Shown piece after piece: positions 8,641-17,659 of a stretch of 64,000 nucleotides of DNA. Below the pieces are notes generated by a model. That model searched no databases. It had not been told where the DNA came from and saw only the letters and a list, made by a program, of their open reading frames with translations. Made by a program: the position numbers and the translations under genes. Within the stretch, counting starts at the first letter, position 1; every line of letters begins with the position of its first letter. Source of the DNA: Paenalicyclobacillus macrosporangiidus (GTDB taxonomy: Bacteria; Bacillota; Bacilli; Alicyclobacillales; Alicyclobacillaceae); contig NZ_FPBV01000002.1 in assembly GCF_900116805.1 (NCBI RefSeq), forward strand, positions 209,188-273,187. The letters are read 5' to 3'.

Positions 8641-9307
8641 GAAAACGCAAGCCTTCCCGCAAGATATTCCTTGCGGCGTTGACATCTCGATCATGCGTCT
8701 CCCCGCACACCGGGCACGTCCACTGCCGGACAGATAGATCCTTCGTCCCGGTGTTTCGGTGTCCGCAGCAGGAGCAAAGCTGGCTGGACGGAAAAACTGG
8801 AGACACGATCATCACTTGCCGTCCGTACCATTTCGCTTTGTACGTGAGCTGCCGCCGGAATTCCGACCAACCGGCGTCGGCGATGCTTCCCGCCAGTTTG
8901 TGATTCTGCTGCATGTTCTGCACACGCAACTCCTCCAGGCAGATCACTTGGTTCTCGCGAATCAGCCTGGTGGATAGCTTGTGCAGGAAGTCCATCCGGG
9001 CGTTACGCACCTTCTCGTGCAGCCGGGCCACTTTCAACCGTGCCTTCTCCCGGTTCTTCCCGCCCGGTTGCCGGCGAGAAAGAATCTGCTGCCAGCGTTT
9101 CAGTTTCTCTTCGTGCTTCCGGAGGTGTCGGAGATTGGGTATTCTCTCTCCGGTACTCAGGACTGCGAAATCGATCAGCCCAAGGTCGATGCCGAGTGTG
9201 TTTGTCCTTAGTTCCAGGGGCTGAACCTCCGTGTCCACCAACACCGACACGAAAACCTTGCCCGAAGGTGCCAAACGAACTGTGGCTGAGACAATGCGCC
9301 CCTGCAC
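8630..9307 (-). pseudogene. tnpB: TnpB C-terminal part (RuvC and zinc finger), frameshifted from its N-terminus
   Basis: Carries the catalytic half of an RNA-guided TnpB nuclease. RuvC-I aspartate is in [10 protein letters not shown], the RuvC-II glutamate in [10 protein letters not shown], a four-cysteine zinc finger in CSCCGHRN...CPVCGE, and the RuvC-III aspartate in THDRDVNAA. It is separated from the N-terminal part by a stop and a one-base frame change near 9308-9325: the reading [13 protein letters not shown] continues the upstream frame's VGWVKFAK. All catalytic residues remain, so a single repair would restore a full TnpB. Confidence 0.88.
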
Positions 9308-9311
9308 TTCT

Positions 9312-9749
9312 CTATTTGGCGAACTTCACCCATCCCACCTTTGGGAGCCGAATCCGGCTTCCCTCGATACGGATGGTTGCCTTGTCATTCTCTTTACCGT
9401 TGCGTTTGGACGTGTAGGACTGCTTCAGGTGCTTCTTGCTCTTGAAGTGCAGATAGCCTTTTTTCTCTCGGAAGAATCGCTGGAATGCGTCATTCAACTC
9501 TTCCAACGTCCGTTGCAAAGCTGTGGAATCTACTTCCCGAAGCCAAGGATACCGCTGTTTTAACGCAGGCAGTTCCCGCATACAGGCGTATTGGTTCAAG
9601 GTGGTGCCGTCCCGCTCATAGACTTCTTTCCGACGGGCGAGGAAGTGATTGTACACAAACCGGCAGCACCCGATCGTTCGCCGAAATTGTCGCTCCTGCT
9701 TTTTGGTTGGATAGAGGCGAAAGGAATAGGCTCTGTGCACCTTATTCAC
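9312..9749 (-). pseudogene. tnpB: TnpB N-terminal part
   Basis: Begins at a GTG that overlaps the tnpA stop (GTGA), with VNKVHRAYSFRLYPTKKQE, the standard start of TnpB/OrfB helix-turn-helix proteins. It ends at an in-frame TAG after VGWVKFAK, where intact homologues continue into the RuvC region. Together with 8630-9307 it makes one broken gene of about 370 codons. The ORF extends upstream to 9836 only because it reads through the tnpA tail in another frame. Confidence 0.85.
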
Positions 9750-9874
9750 CCGCGCTTCTTCTGGGCTTCGACGTACCGGCGGATGGTATCTCTGGATACG
9801 TTTCCCGCCGTGCTCACAAAAAATGAACGTGTCCATAGACTAGGGAGGTGTCTTAGATGCGCGAATTCTTCACG
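9746..9874 (-). pseudogene. tnpA: C-terminal remnant of IS200-type transposase TnpA
   Basis: In a frame not used by tnpB, the sequence reads REEFAHLRHLPSLWTRSFF followed by VSTAGNVSRDTIRRYVEAQK and a stop. This is the characteristic end of Y1 (IS200) transposases. Only about 42 residues remain. The fragment starts directly after, and in frame with, the TGA of the methyltransferase at 9884, so the break lies within about ten bases of that stop. Confidence 0.8.
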
Positions 9875-9883
9875 CCCGGCCCG

Positions 9884-10669
9884 TCAGGCCCCGCCCTTGC
9901 GACCCTCGACGAGGGCCGCCTTCAGGCAGAACGATACCGGCTGTCCCGCCTCGTCGAGCGCGATTCGGAACTCCGCCCGCCAGTCGGGCGGCGCTTCCGC
10001 CAGCCGACGCGCCAGGTGGGCGCGGGCTTCCGGCGGCGTGCCGGCGCGATCCACCCAATTGGCAAAATCAATCACCAGGTCCCAGCGCCGCCGCACCGAG
10101 AACGCGAGCCCCGCCGCCGCGAAGGCGGCCTCCCACTGGGAAAGCCGCCACTCGCGCACGTGGGACGGGTCGCGCATGCGGTCGATCTCGTTGATGAACC
10201 CGTCCATCGCCTCATCCTCGGGCGCGTAGTGGTCAATCGCCAGCACGCGCCCGCCGGGCGCGAGGACCCGGCCCATCTCCCGAACCGCCTGGTGAAAGTC
10301 CGCGAAGTGGTGGGCGGCGAAGCGGCACACGACGAGATGAAACGCCCCGTCCGGGAACGGCAGCCGCTCGGCCGCCCCCACGGTAAAGGTGACATTCTCC
10401 ACGCCCCGCGCCCGCGCCAGGCCGTCCGCCACCCGGACCATGGATTCCGTCACATCGATCCCGGTGCACCATCCCGCCGAAGACGCCAACGCGAGAGCCG
10501 TATGGCCGGCGCCGGTGCCCACGTCGAGCACGCGCTCCTCGCCCTGGAGGGCCGCCGCCTCGACGAGCCAGGCGAGGTCCTCCCCTTCCGCAAACAGCCG
10601 TTCGTCCCGGTACTTCTCCGCCCGATTGCCGAACTGCGCCACGACGCGCCGGTGATTCGCGTCCTGCAT
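9884..10669 (-). CDS. class I SAM-dependent methyltransferase (UbiE-like)
   Basis: A 261-residue methyltransferase. The SAM-binding motif I is VLDVGTGAGHTALALA (about 45-60), with motif II GIDVTESMV and the post-motif VCRFAAHHFADF, as in UbiE/Methyltransf_11 proteins. The ATG is preceded by GGAGG. The gene lies 8 bases downstream of an ABC1/UbiB-like gene on the same strand, so the pair probably form one transcript; pairing of UbiE- and UbiB-like genes suggests quinone-related chemistry, but this is inference. The stop codon abuts a transposon remnant. Confidence 0.88.
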   Translation of the reverse strand: MQDANHRRVVAQFGNRAEKYRDERLFAEGEDLAWLVEAAALQGEERVLDVGTGAGHTALALASSAGWCTGIDVTESMVRVADGLARARGVENVTFTVGAAERLPFPDGAFHLVVCRFAAHHFADFHQAVREMGRVLAPGGRVLAIDHYAPEDEAMDGFINEIDRMRDPSHVREWRLSQWEAAFAAAGLAFSVRRRWDLVIDFANWVDRAGTPPEARAHLARRLAEAPPDWRAEFRIALDEAGQPVSFCLKAALVEGRKGGA

Positions 10670-10677
10670 GTCTTCCT

Positions 10678-12516
10678 TCACCTCCTCCGGCGGCGGCGCG
10701 CCACCCAGTCGCGCACGGCATTGACCCACACCAATACGAGAAAGACAAAACCAATGGCCAGGGCGCCGTCCCCCGCCGCGTACGCGTCGTGGAACCGCAG
10801 CCACAGCCCGGCGAAGCCGCTGACGCACAGCAGCAACACCCAGATGGCGCGCATCAGCAACCGCTCCTGGCGATCCAGCCGCTCCATCACCTCGTCCCAG
10901 TCGACCTGGACGCGGATGCCATCGTCCGCGACCTGCCGCAGCACCCGGTCCACCTGCCCGGGCATCCGTGCCATCGCGGCGGCCGACTCGCGCACGGCGT
11001 CCATCACCAGGTCCGCGCCGGCCGCCCCCGCCTCGCCGAAGGCGAGGCGCGCCAATCTCCGGGCCAGACGGCGAAAGCGCGTCTGTGGTGCGGTGGCACC
11101 GGGATCGTCCGCCTGCGCCGCCAACACCGGCAGGGCGCGGGTGCGCAGGATCTGCATCCAGTCGATGTCCGGCTCCAAATCGGTGATGAGCCCGGTGAGA
11201 ATGCCGACGGCGCGGCCGAGGAACAGGTACTCGGCCCGCACAATGATGGGTCCCTGCTGCAGAAAGGCCTGCAGCTCCTCGACGAAGGCGTCCAGCTCGG
11301 GTCCGCGCTCGAGCCGGATGCCCTGCAGGCGGTCCAGGATGAAGCCGACGGCACGGCGCAGCACGGCGCGATCCGCATGGGGTTGCAGGAATCCGAGATC
11401 GGCGATGGCCTGCACGACGCCATCCAGGTCCTGGGTCAGGGCGGCGCGCACCAGGCGGGCGAACGTCCGCCGATCCGCCTGCGGGATGTCGCTCATCATG
11501 CCGAAATCGAGGAAGCACAGTTGCCCCGCGGGGGTGACGAGGAGGTTGCCGGGGTGCGGATCGACATGGACGAATCCGTGGGTGACGACCTGGTGCAGGT
11601 AGCTGTCGATGAGCGTGTCGACGACGTCCCGCACACGCACACCCCAGCGGGTGTAGCGGGCGCTGTCCGTCACCTTGGCGCCTTCGACGAATTCCATCAC
11701 AATCACGCGCCGGGCTGAATACGCGTCGTACACCCGGGGGACGGCGATGCGCGGGTCTCCGGCGTGCAGTTGCTGGAAGCGCCGCAGGTGATTGGCCTCG
11801 CGGCGGTAGTCGAGCTCCCGCTCGACCATGGCGGCGAACTCGCGGTACAGGCCTTCGGCGTTGATGTGCCGGCCGATGCGGGTGTGGCGGTCGAGAAATC
11901 GCACGACCTTGCGCAGGGCCTGAAGGTCGGTGCGGGCGAGCCGTTCGATGCCCGGCCGCTGAACCTTCACGGCGACGGGCGTCCCGTCGGCGAGCACGGC
12001 CTGGTGCACCTGGCCGAGGGAGGCAGCGGCGATGGGGGTCTCGTCGAACGCGGAGAAGACCGCCTCCAGGGGGGCGCCGAGCTCTGCTTCCACCAGCGCC
12101 CGCACCTCGGGAAACGGCGCGCCGGGGACGGTATCCTGCAGTTGGGTCAGCTCGCGCGTGAACGCGGCGGGCAGCACGTCCGCGCGGGCGCTGAGAAACT
12201 GGCCGACCTTGACAATCAGCCCCTGCAGGCGGAGCGCGGTGATGCGAAAGCGCGCTCCGGCGCGCTGGTACAGGCGAACGGTTGAATCGGCGGCCTGGGC
12301 GCCTGGAGAGGCTGGCCCGGCATGGGCGGTTCCACCAGCATAGGCGGAGGCGGTCTGACCCACCGCGCCGGCTCGAACCGCCGCGCCGGAAGCGGCTCGG
12401 TCCGCGGCGGCCCGGGTGCTGCCCCGTTGCCTCAGCCGCTGCGCCCGCCACGCGTCGAACAACAGGCGGGCCGCCAGCCAGAAGATGGCCAGGGATCGGA
12501 TCAGTTGCGAGCGCAT
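10678..12516 (-). CDS. ABC1/UbiB-family atypical kinase-like protein
   Basis: A protein of about 612 residues of the ABC1/ADCK/UbiB family, atypical protein-kinase-like ATPases that support ubiquinone or other isoprenoid lipid metabolism. It shows the nucleotide-loop region VAVKVQRPGIERL, the HVDPHPGNLLV catalytic loop and the FLDFGMMSD metal-binding motif. Two hydrophobic segments near the C-terminus (IWVLLLCVSGFAGLWL and ALAIGFVFLVLVWVNAV) anchor it in the membrane. The frame extends to an ATG at 12621; I prefer ATG 12516, just before MRSQLIRSLAIFW, but no strong ribosome site decides it. It is followed closely by the methyltransferase gene. Confidence 0.88.
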   Translation of the reverse strand: MRSQLIRSLAIFWLAARLLFDAWRAQRLRQRGSTRAAADRAASGAAVRAGAVGQTASAYAGGTAHAGPASPGAQAADSTVRLYQRAGARFRITALRLQGLIVKVGQFLSARADVLPAAFTRELTQLQDTVPGAPFPEVRALVEAELGAPLEAVFSAFDETPIAAASLGQVHQAVLADGTPVAVKVQRPGIERLARTDLQALRKVVRFLDRHTRIGRHINAEGLYREFAAMVERELDYRREANHLRRFQQLHAGDPRIAVPRVYDAYSARRVIVMEFVEGAKVTDSARYTRWGVRVRDVVDTLIDSYLHQVVTHGFVHVDPHPGNLLVTPAGQLCFLDFGMMSDIPQADRRTFARLVRAALTQDLDGVVQAIADLGFLQPHADRAVLRRAVGFILDRLQGIRLERGPELDAFVEELQAFLQQGPIIVRAEYLFLGRAVGILTGLITDLEPDIDWMQILRTRALPVLAAQADDPGATAPQTRFRRLARRLARLAFGEAGAAGADLVMDAVRESAAAMARMPGQVDRVLRQVADDGIRVQVDWDEVMERLDRQERLLMRAIWVLLLCVSGFAGLWLRFHDAYAAGDGALAIGFVFLVLVWVNAVRDWVARRRRRR

Positions 12517-12927
12517 CCACCGGGGCCCGCCATTGGCTGTGGTCCGCGAACCGCCTGCCGCGGGCCGGGCGATGGCCGATGATTGGTGATCGTCTCGTGC
12601 TTCACGCCATGATGTTCGCATATTTCGAACTTAAACCGGCCCGTGGGGGATGTCAATGCAGAGCAGCTCGGTTTCATACCACGACAAACCATATGCATAA
12701 TAGCGTTAGGAACAACGGCAGGAACACATGGTCCGGCCGGGGTCTTCTCGGGGGCTGGGGGAATCGCATCGGCCGGGGGTGTCGCAGGGCGTCGATGAGC
12801 CGCACGCCAAGCCCTCCCTTCGCATTGTGATTTTTGTCACAATTCTATGGATAAATTTCGACGATTATGTGAAATCCCCTTCCCCTCGGCCGCCTTCGCG
12901 CGCACGCTCAAGAAAGCAGGTGATCTC
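12517..12927. other. divergent intergenic region, ubiB-like / chrA
   Basis: About 400 bases between divergent genes. The left part may encode the N-terminus of the UbiB-like protein if its start is at 12621. The rest is non-coding and becomes AT-rich toward chrA, where a Crp/Fnr-type palindrome lies at 12824-12843. Confidence 0.5.
12824..12843 (+). promoter_or_regulatory. Crp/Fnr-type operator upstream of chrA
   Basis: A perfect palindrome with 7-base arms, ATTGTGA-N6-TCACAAT, matching the Crp/Fnr family consensus TGTGA-N6-TCACA exactly. It lies about 85 bases before the chrA start. Which Crp/Fnr-family protein binds is unknown. Confidence 0.6.
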
Positions 12928-14127
12928 ATGCAGGAACGCCGCACCGCGGCAGGTTCCACAGGCGAGGTCTTTCGCGTGGCCCTGCGGCTGGGCCTCACTT
13001 CGTTCGGTGGGCCCATCGCCCACCTGGGCTACTTTCGCGACGAATACGTGGAGCGGCGCCGCTGGCTGGACGACGCCACCTACACCGATCTCGTCGCCCT
13101 CTGCCAATTCCTCCCTGGCCCCGCCAGCAGCCAGGTGGGCATCGCCATCGGCCTGCTGCGCGCCGGCTGGCCGGGGGCCCTCGCCGCTTGGCTGGGTTTC
13201 ACGCTGCCGAGCGCCTTGGCGCTGGCCCTCTTCGCCGCTGCCCTCCAGCGATGGCACATCCAACAGGCAGGATGGCTGCACGGGCTCATGATCGTCGCCG
13301 TCGCCGTGGTGGCGCAGGCGGTGTGGGGCATGGCCAGGTCATTCGCGGCTGGCCGTACCCGCGCCGCGGTGGCCGTGCTGGCCGCCGTCGTCACCCTGCT
13401 CTGGCCCACCCCGTGGACGCAGGTCGGGGTGATATTGGCCAGCGGGATCGCGGGGTGGGTAGGGATGAAAGCGGACGCCGCCCGGCCTTCATCGCCGCTT
13501 CCCATCCCGCTGTCGCGGCGGTTCGCCATCGGGATGTGGATCGCGTTTTTCACCCTCCTGCTCGGGCTGCCCGTGCTGCGCGCGGCTTGGCCGGCGCAAG
13601 GCCTGGCGCTGTTTGACACGTTCTACCGCGCCGGGGCGCTGGTCTTCGGCGGCGGGCACGTGGTGCTGCCGCTGCTGCAGAGCGCGGTCGTCCCGCCCGG
13701 GTGGGTGACGAACGACGAGTTCCTCGCCGGGTACGGTGCGGCGCAGGCGGTGCCAGGCCCGCTGTTCACGTTCGCCGCCTATCTGGGTGCGGTCATGCAT
13801 CCGTCTCCAAACGGGTGGTTGGGCGCGTCCATCGCACTCGCCGGCATGTTCCTCCCCGCCTTCCTCCTGGTGTTCGGCGCGCTCCCCTTCTGGAACGCAC
13901 TGCGCGCGCGGCCGGGTTTCCAGTCGGCCCTCGCAGGCATTCAGGCGGGCGTCGTCGGCATCCTGCTCGCGGCCCTCTACGACCCGGTCTGGACGAGCAC
14001 GATTCACACGCCGCTCGACTTCGCGCTGGCCCTCGTCGCCTTCGTGTTGCTCAGTGTGTGGAAGCTTCTGCTGTGGGTGGTGGTCGTCGTGTGCGCCCTG
14101 GCGGGATGGGCGGTGTTTGGGGGGTGA
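12928..14127 (+). CDS. chrA: chromate transporter ChrA (two-domain form)
   Basis: A 399-residue CHR-family membrane protein that exports chromate or related oxyanions. The two homologous halves are visible. The first has LTSFGGPIAHLGYFRDEYV and QFLPGPASSQVGIAIG; the second has ALVFGGGHVVLPLLQ and AQAVPGPLFTFAAYLG. ATG 12928 follows AGCAGGTGA; an in-frame ATG at 12847 lacks a site and would overlap the promoter. A Crp/Fnr-type palindrome upstream suggests redox or oxygen control rather than the usual ChrB/PadR control. Confidence 0.92.
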   Translation: MQERRTAAGSTGEVFRVALRLGLTSFGGPIAHLGYFRDEYVERRRWLDDATYTDLVALCQFLPGPASSQVGIAIGLLRAGWPGALAAWLGFTLPSALALALFAAALQRWHIQQAGWLHGLMIVAVAVVAQAVWGMARSFAAGRTRAAVAVLAAVVTLLWPTPWTQVGVILASGIAGWVGMKADAARPSSPLPIPLSRRFAIGMWIAFFTLLLGLPVLRAAWPAQGLALFDTFYRAGALVFGGGHVVLPLLQSAVVPPGWVTNDEFLAGYGAAQAVPGPLFTFAAYLGAVMHPSPNGWLGASIALAGMFLPAFLLVFGALPFWNALRARPGFQSALAGIQAGVVGILLAALYDPVWTSTIHTPLDFALALVAFVLLSVWKLLLWVVVVVCALAGWAVFGG

Positions 14128-14292
14128 CGCGGGGTACGCAACCAGGACAAGAACAGTTGGACTTTCAAGAGGGTGCTGCCGCCCGTCGGCGGGATCCATC
14201 AATCAATAGAAACCGGTTGCTATCGGTGCCGTGCACGAGTCGTGTACATGCGAATGGGTCGCTATCCTTGCAACGGGGGGTTATAACAGTTC

Positions 14293-15552
14293 ATGAAATT
14301 CCCGCATGAAGGCGCAGGGCTCCTCTGGCAATATCCCGAATACGGCAAGCGCTGGATTGGCAGTGTGGTCTCGGGACTCGGCAACCAGGTCGGTTGGATG
14401 GGCCTGGTCTGGCTCGCCATGGATCTGTCGGGGAGCGCGGCGTCCGTCGGGATCGTCACGCTGCTCTACCAGCTTCCTCAGGCGCTGCTGGCACCGGTGG
14501 CGGGTGCCCTGCTCGATCGCTACCCGCGCGCCCGCGCCATGGCGCTCGCCAATCTGGCGCTGGCCGCGGTCTTCACGCTCATCCCGATACTGGCGCACGC
14601 GTCCGGCCGTTCCGCTCTGTGGGCCGTCTTCGCGTTGACCGCGTTGGCCGGTGCCATTCTGCCACTCGACACCACCGGCGCCGGACCGCTCGTGGCCGAG
14701 CTCGTCCCGCGGGATCGCCTCTCTCAAGCGAATTTCTTGAACCAGACCGTCATGGCGGTCGTCTATTTGGCGGGTCCGGCCCTGGGCGGGGTGTGGGTCG
14801 CCGGGTTCGGCCCCGTCGCGCCGCTCTACTTTGACGCCGCGACGTTCCTGTTCCTCGCCCTGCTGATGTGGTCCATCGGACCCATTCCACCGCGGCCGGC
14901 GGACGGGCGCGGGGGATTCTGGATGGATCTCGCCGACGGCACGACCTACCTCCTCCGCCACCGCCCGCTGCTGGCCATGGCCTTCCTGTCGCTGATGTTC
15001 AACCTCTTTTACGGCCCCTACATGGTGCTCATCCCGGCGCTCGCTCAAGCCCACCTCGGCGGGCCGGCGGCGCAGGGCCTGGTGTGGATGGCTTTTTCCT
15101 TGGGCGCGCTCGCCGGGGGCGCGGTCTTCTCGTCCCGCCGGTGGCCATTCCGGCCATCGACTTCCCTGGCCGCCATCATCGTCCTGTGGGGTGTCGTCAC
15201 GTTGGCGCTCTCCGGCGTGTGCACCCGGGTGGTGCCCACCTGCTTGGTCATGTTCCTCGGCGGGTTGGTGTTTTCGCCCTGGGGAGCGATTGTGACGACC
15301 ATCCGGCAACACCTCGTCCCGCCCGCGCTGCACGGCCGGGTATTCGGCACTTGCGCCCTCCTGACGGCCGCCGGCACACCGATTGGGGCGTGGCTGACCG
15401 GCCTCGTGCTTCCCGCCCTGTCCCCCTCCAGCATCCTGGCGTTGGCGGGCGCGTTCACCGTTGCGGTGGGCCTGGCGGGCGGTTGGTGGCCAGCCATCCG
15501 CCAACTGGACCCAAAGGAAGCCGAAGCAGGGTCGAAGGGAGTATCGGTGTAA
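14293..15552 (+). CDS. MFS exporter (MFS_3 type)
   Basis: A 419-residue transporter with about 12 membrane segments. The N-terminal RWIGSVVSGLGNQVGWMG and the loop QALLAPVAGALLDRYPRAR are typical of MFS_3 (enterobactin-exporter-like) proteins. The ATG lies after AACGGGGGG at somewhat long spacing. The upstream 165 bases are AT-richer and hold the likely promoter, but I see no clear boxes. It is followed 120 bases later by carbonic anhydrase on the same strand. The substrate is unknown. Confidence 0.85.
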   Translation: MKFPHEGAGLLWQYPEYGKRWIGSVVSGLGNQVGWMGLVWLAMDLSGSAASVGIVTLLYQLPQALLAPVAGALLDRYPRARAMALANLALAAVFTLIPILAHASGRSALWAVFALTALAGAILPLDTTGAGPLVAELVPRDRLSQANFLNQTVMAVVYLAGPALGGVWVAGFGPVAPLYFDAATFLFLALLMWSIGPIPPRPADGRGGFWMDLADGTTYLLRHRPLLAMAFLSLMFNLFYGPYMVLIPALAQAHLGGPAAQGLVWMAFSLGALAGGAVFSSRRWPFRPSTSLAAIIVLWGVVTLALSGVCTRVVPTCLVMFLGGLVFSPWGAIVTTIRQHLVPPALHGRVFGTCALLTAAGTPIGAWLTGLVLPALSPSSILALAGAFTVAVGLAGGWWPAIRQLDPKEAEAGSKGVSV

Positions 15553-15672
15553 ACGCCCGCCGCCTGGCCGACGTCGACCCGGCTCGTGCGGGCGGCACAT
15601 GCGAAGGCGTGTGGTACACTGAAGCGGATGGGGCACAGCGGGGATGCCCATTTTTGCTGGGAGGTGGCACAG

Positions 15673-16239
15673 ATGAGCCGGCTGGACGAGATTCTCGCAT
15701 TCAACCGGCGGTTCGTCGAGAACCGCGCGTACGAACCCTATCAGACCTCGAAGTTCCCGGACAAGAAGCTGGTCGTGCTGTCCTGCATGGACACGCGCTT
15801 GACGGATCTGCTGCCGCGCGCGATGAACCTCAAGAACGGTGACGCGAAGTTCATCAAGAACGCGGGCGCCGTGGTGTCGCACCCGTTTGGGAGCGTCATG
15901 CGCAGCATTCTGGTTGCGGTGTACGACCTCGGCGCCGAAGAAATCCTCGTCATCGGCCACTACGGCTGCGGCATGACCAGCCTGAACGCGGACGCCACCC
16001 TGCAGAAAATGGTCGATCGCGGCATCTCCCCCGACACCATCGACACCCTGGTCCACGCAGGGGTGGATTTGCGGGCGTGGTTGAAGCGGATCGAATCCAT
16101 TCCGGACAGCGTCCGCGAGAGCGTGGAGATGATCCGGCGCCACCCGCTCCTGCCGAAATCGGTGAGCGTGCACGGACTGGTGATTGATCCGGATACAGGA
16201 AAACTTGACCTGGTGGTCAACGGGTACGAGGCGCGCTGA
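15673..16239 (+). CDS. beta-class carbonic anhydrase
   Basis: Interconverts CO2 and bicarbonate. The 188-residue protein has the zinc and catalytic residues of the beta class: Cys38-x-Asp40-x-Arg42 in LSCMDTRL and His96-x2-Cys99 in GHYGCGM. The short length and these motifs match the YtiB/Mycobacterium Rv1284-like subgroup. The ATG at 15673 follows GGGAGGTG. Confidence 0.92.
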   Translation: MSRLDEILAFNRRFVENRAYEPYQTSKFPDKKLVVLSCMDTRLTDLLPRAMNLKNGDAKFIKNAGAVVSHPFGSVMRSILVAVYDLGAEEILVIGHYGCGMTSLNADATLQKMVDRGISPDTIDTLVHAGVDLRAWLKRIESIPDSVRESVEMIRRHPLLPKSVSVHGLVIDPDTGKLDLVVNGYEAR

Positions 16240-16435
16240 CCGGCGGAGAGTCGAGGGGTTTCCCTGCGTTTTCACCGAAAGATGACGCTGGCCGCTGGCG
16301 TCAACCGCGAGGCGGCGGCCAGGCGGCGGTTAGAGGTTTATGTACGTTTTCACCTTACGATCGCTGTGGCGCAGCGACATAATGTACAATTCCACTTTAT
16401 TGGCGGCGCCGCCGCCGTTCCGCAACCCACCGCCC

Positions 16436-17659
16436 TCACCCCCGCGCCACCGCTGTACCGGCCGTGGCCATCCCCGTCACCATCCCAATGACCACCACCG
16501 CCAGCGCCATCATCCGCCGGGTCAGCGTGCCCTCCCGGCCGGGCAGGCCGGCGATGGACGCCGCCAGGGCGACACGCGACGGGGATGCCATCGTCAGGTT
16601 CGACGCCGCCACATTCTGCAAGACGGCGTACAGGGCCGGAGACTGGTGCAGCGCATGCGCCATCGTGGTCTGGAACGGCGCGAACATGGCGTTGGCCGCC
16701 GAGTTGCTGCCGGTGATGAAGCCGCCGAGGCCGCCCAGCAGCGGCGAGACGAAGACGAATCCCGGGCCCAGCCAGGCCGCCAACGCGTGGGAAACCCCGT
16801 CGATCATCCCCGCCCGCTGCATCACCGTCGACATGGCGACAAACCCCGCCGTCGACACCGCCACCGGCCAGACCTGCACCAGCGTCCGGCACACGCACCG
16901 CCACGCCTGCCGCCCCGTCAAGCGAAACAGCGCCATGCCCGCCAGGGACGCCAGGAGCAGGGCGAAACCCGGGCTCGTCAGCAGCGGCAATTCGAACTGA
17001 AGGGCGGGGGCGCGGAGGACCAGCGGGATCGACAGCGCGTGCGAAACGTCCGGCCACAGATTGACCGCCAAGCTGAAGCCCACCAGCACCCCGTACGGCG
17101 CCAGGCACCGCCACAGCGGCAGGGCGGCACCAGCCTCCGCCACTACCTTGGCCGCATCCCTCTCCGCCGCCGTCTCGTGCACGGCCAGTCCCGCCGGCTG
17201 CCCCACCACACGCAGATACAGCACGAAGGCCCCGGCCGCGACACCGCCTGCCATCACGCCGGCCAGCGGCACCGCCACATACGCGTTGACCGCCCACGTC
17301 ACGGCGCTGAGCGCGGCCCACACCACGAGGATGGCCGGCGTGTGGCGCCAGGCGGATCGCCATCCGCCCGCGAGCCCCGCAATCACCGCCGCATAGAGAA
17401 GATAGAGCGGCACCGTCATCCAGGCGCTGCCCACACCGATGGTGCGCAGCGGTACCCCCGACAGCTCGGCGTTGAGGACGGTGCCCACGGCCAGGGCGCC
17501 CCACGGCACCGCGGATTGCGTGAGCAGCGCGAGCACCGCCGCCCGTTCCGGAGCGAAACCCAGCGCCAGGAGCAGCGGTGCCGCAATCACCGGCGACACG
17601 GCCAACCACTCGTCCCACCCCACGCGCGCAAGCACCTCCGCACAGACTCGCCGGGCCAC
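16436..17659 (-). CDS. L-lactate permease family protein, N-terminally truncated
   Basis: A membrane protein of about 407 residues related to LctP/LldP lactate:proton symporters. The family motif GGFITGSNSAANAMFAPFQ is near the C-terminus. LctP proteins are usually about 550 residues; alignment of APLLLALGFAPERAAVLALL with the family's mid-N-terminal region shows that roughly the first 130 residues (three to four helices) are absent. The frame opens at a GTG immediately after, and in the same frame as, the glcD stop, with no convincing ribosome site. It may be a remnant or be translated by coupling. Confidence 0.7.
   Translation of the reverse strand: MARRVCAEVLARVGWDEWLAVSPVIAAPLLLALGFAPERAAVLALLTQSAVPWGALAVGTVLNAELSGVPLRTIGVGSAWMTVPLYLLYAAVIAGLAGGWRSAWRHTPAILVVWAALSAVTWAVNAYVAVPLAGVMAGGVAAGAFVLYLRVVGQPAGLAVHETAAERDAAKVVAEAGAALPLWRCLAPYGVLVGFSLAVNLWPDVSHALSIPLVLRAPALQFELPLLTSPGFALLLASLAGMALFRLTGRQAWRCVCRTLVQVWPVAVSTAGFVAMSTVMQRAGMIDGVSHALAAWLGPGFVFVSPLLGGLGGFITGSNSAANAMFAPFQTTMAHALHQSPALYAVLQNVAASNLTMASPSRVALAASIAGLPGREGTLTRRMMALAVVVIGMVTGMATAGTAVARG

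Larger units (their letters stand above)
8522..9874 (-). mobile_element. decayed IS200/IS605-family element
   Basis: Contains, in order on the minus strand, the last 43 codons of a Y1 transposase (tnpA), an overlapping tnpB with a frameshift, and a right end with two hairpins. The left part of the element, including the HUH/tyrosine catalytic region of tnpA, is gone. It sits between the stop codons of cls and of a methyltransferase gene. Boundaries are inferred from where similarity to the transposase and the hairpin end stop. Confidence 0.85.

Noticed and set aside
10700..12520. Upstream extension of the methyltransferase frame into an 878-codon protein
   Set aside because: The extension is the shifted frame of the UbiB-like gene. 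The methyltransferase has its own ATG and GGAGG site at 10669.
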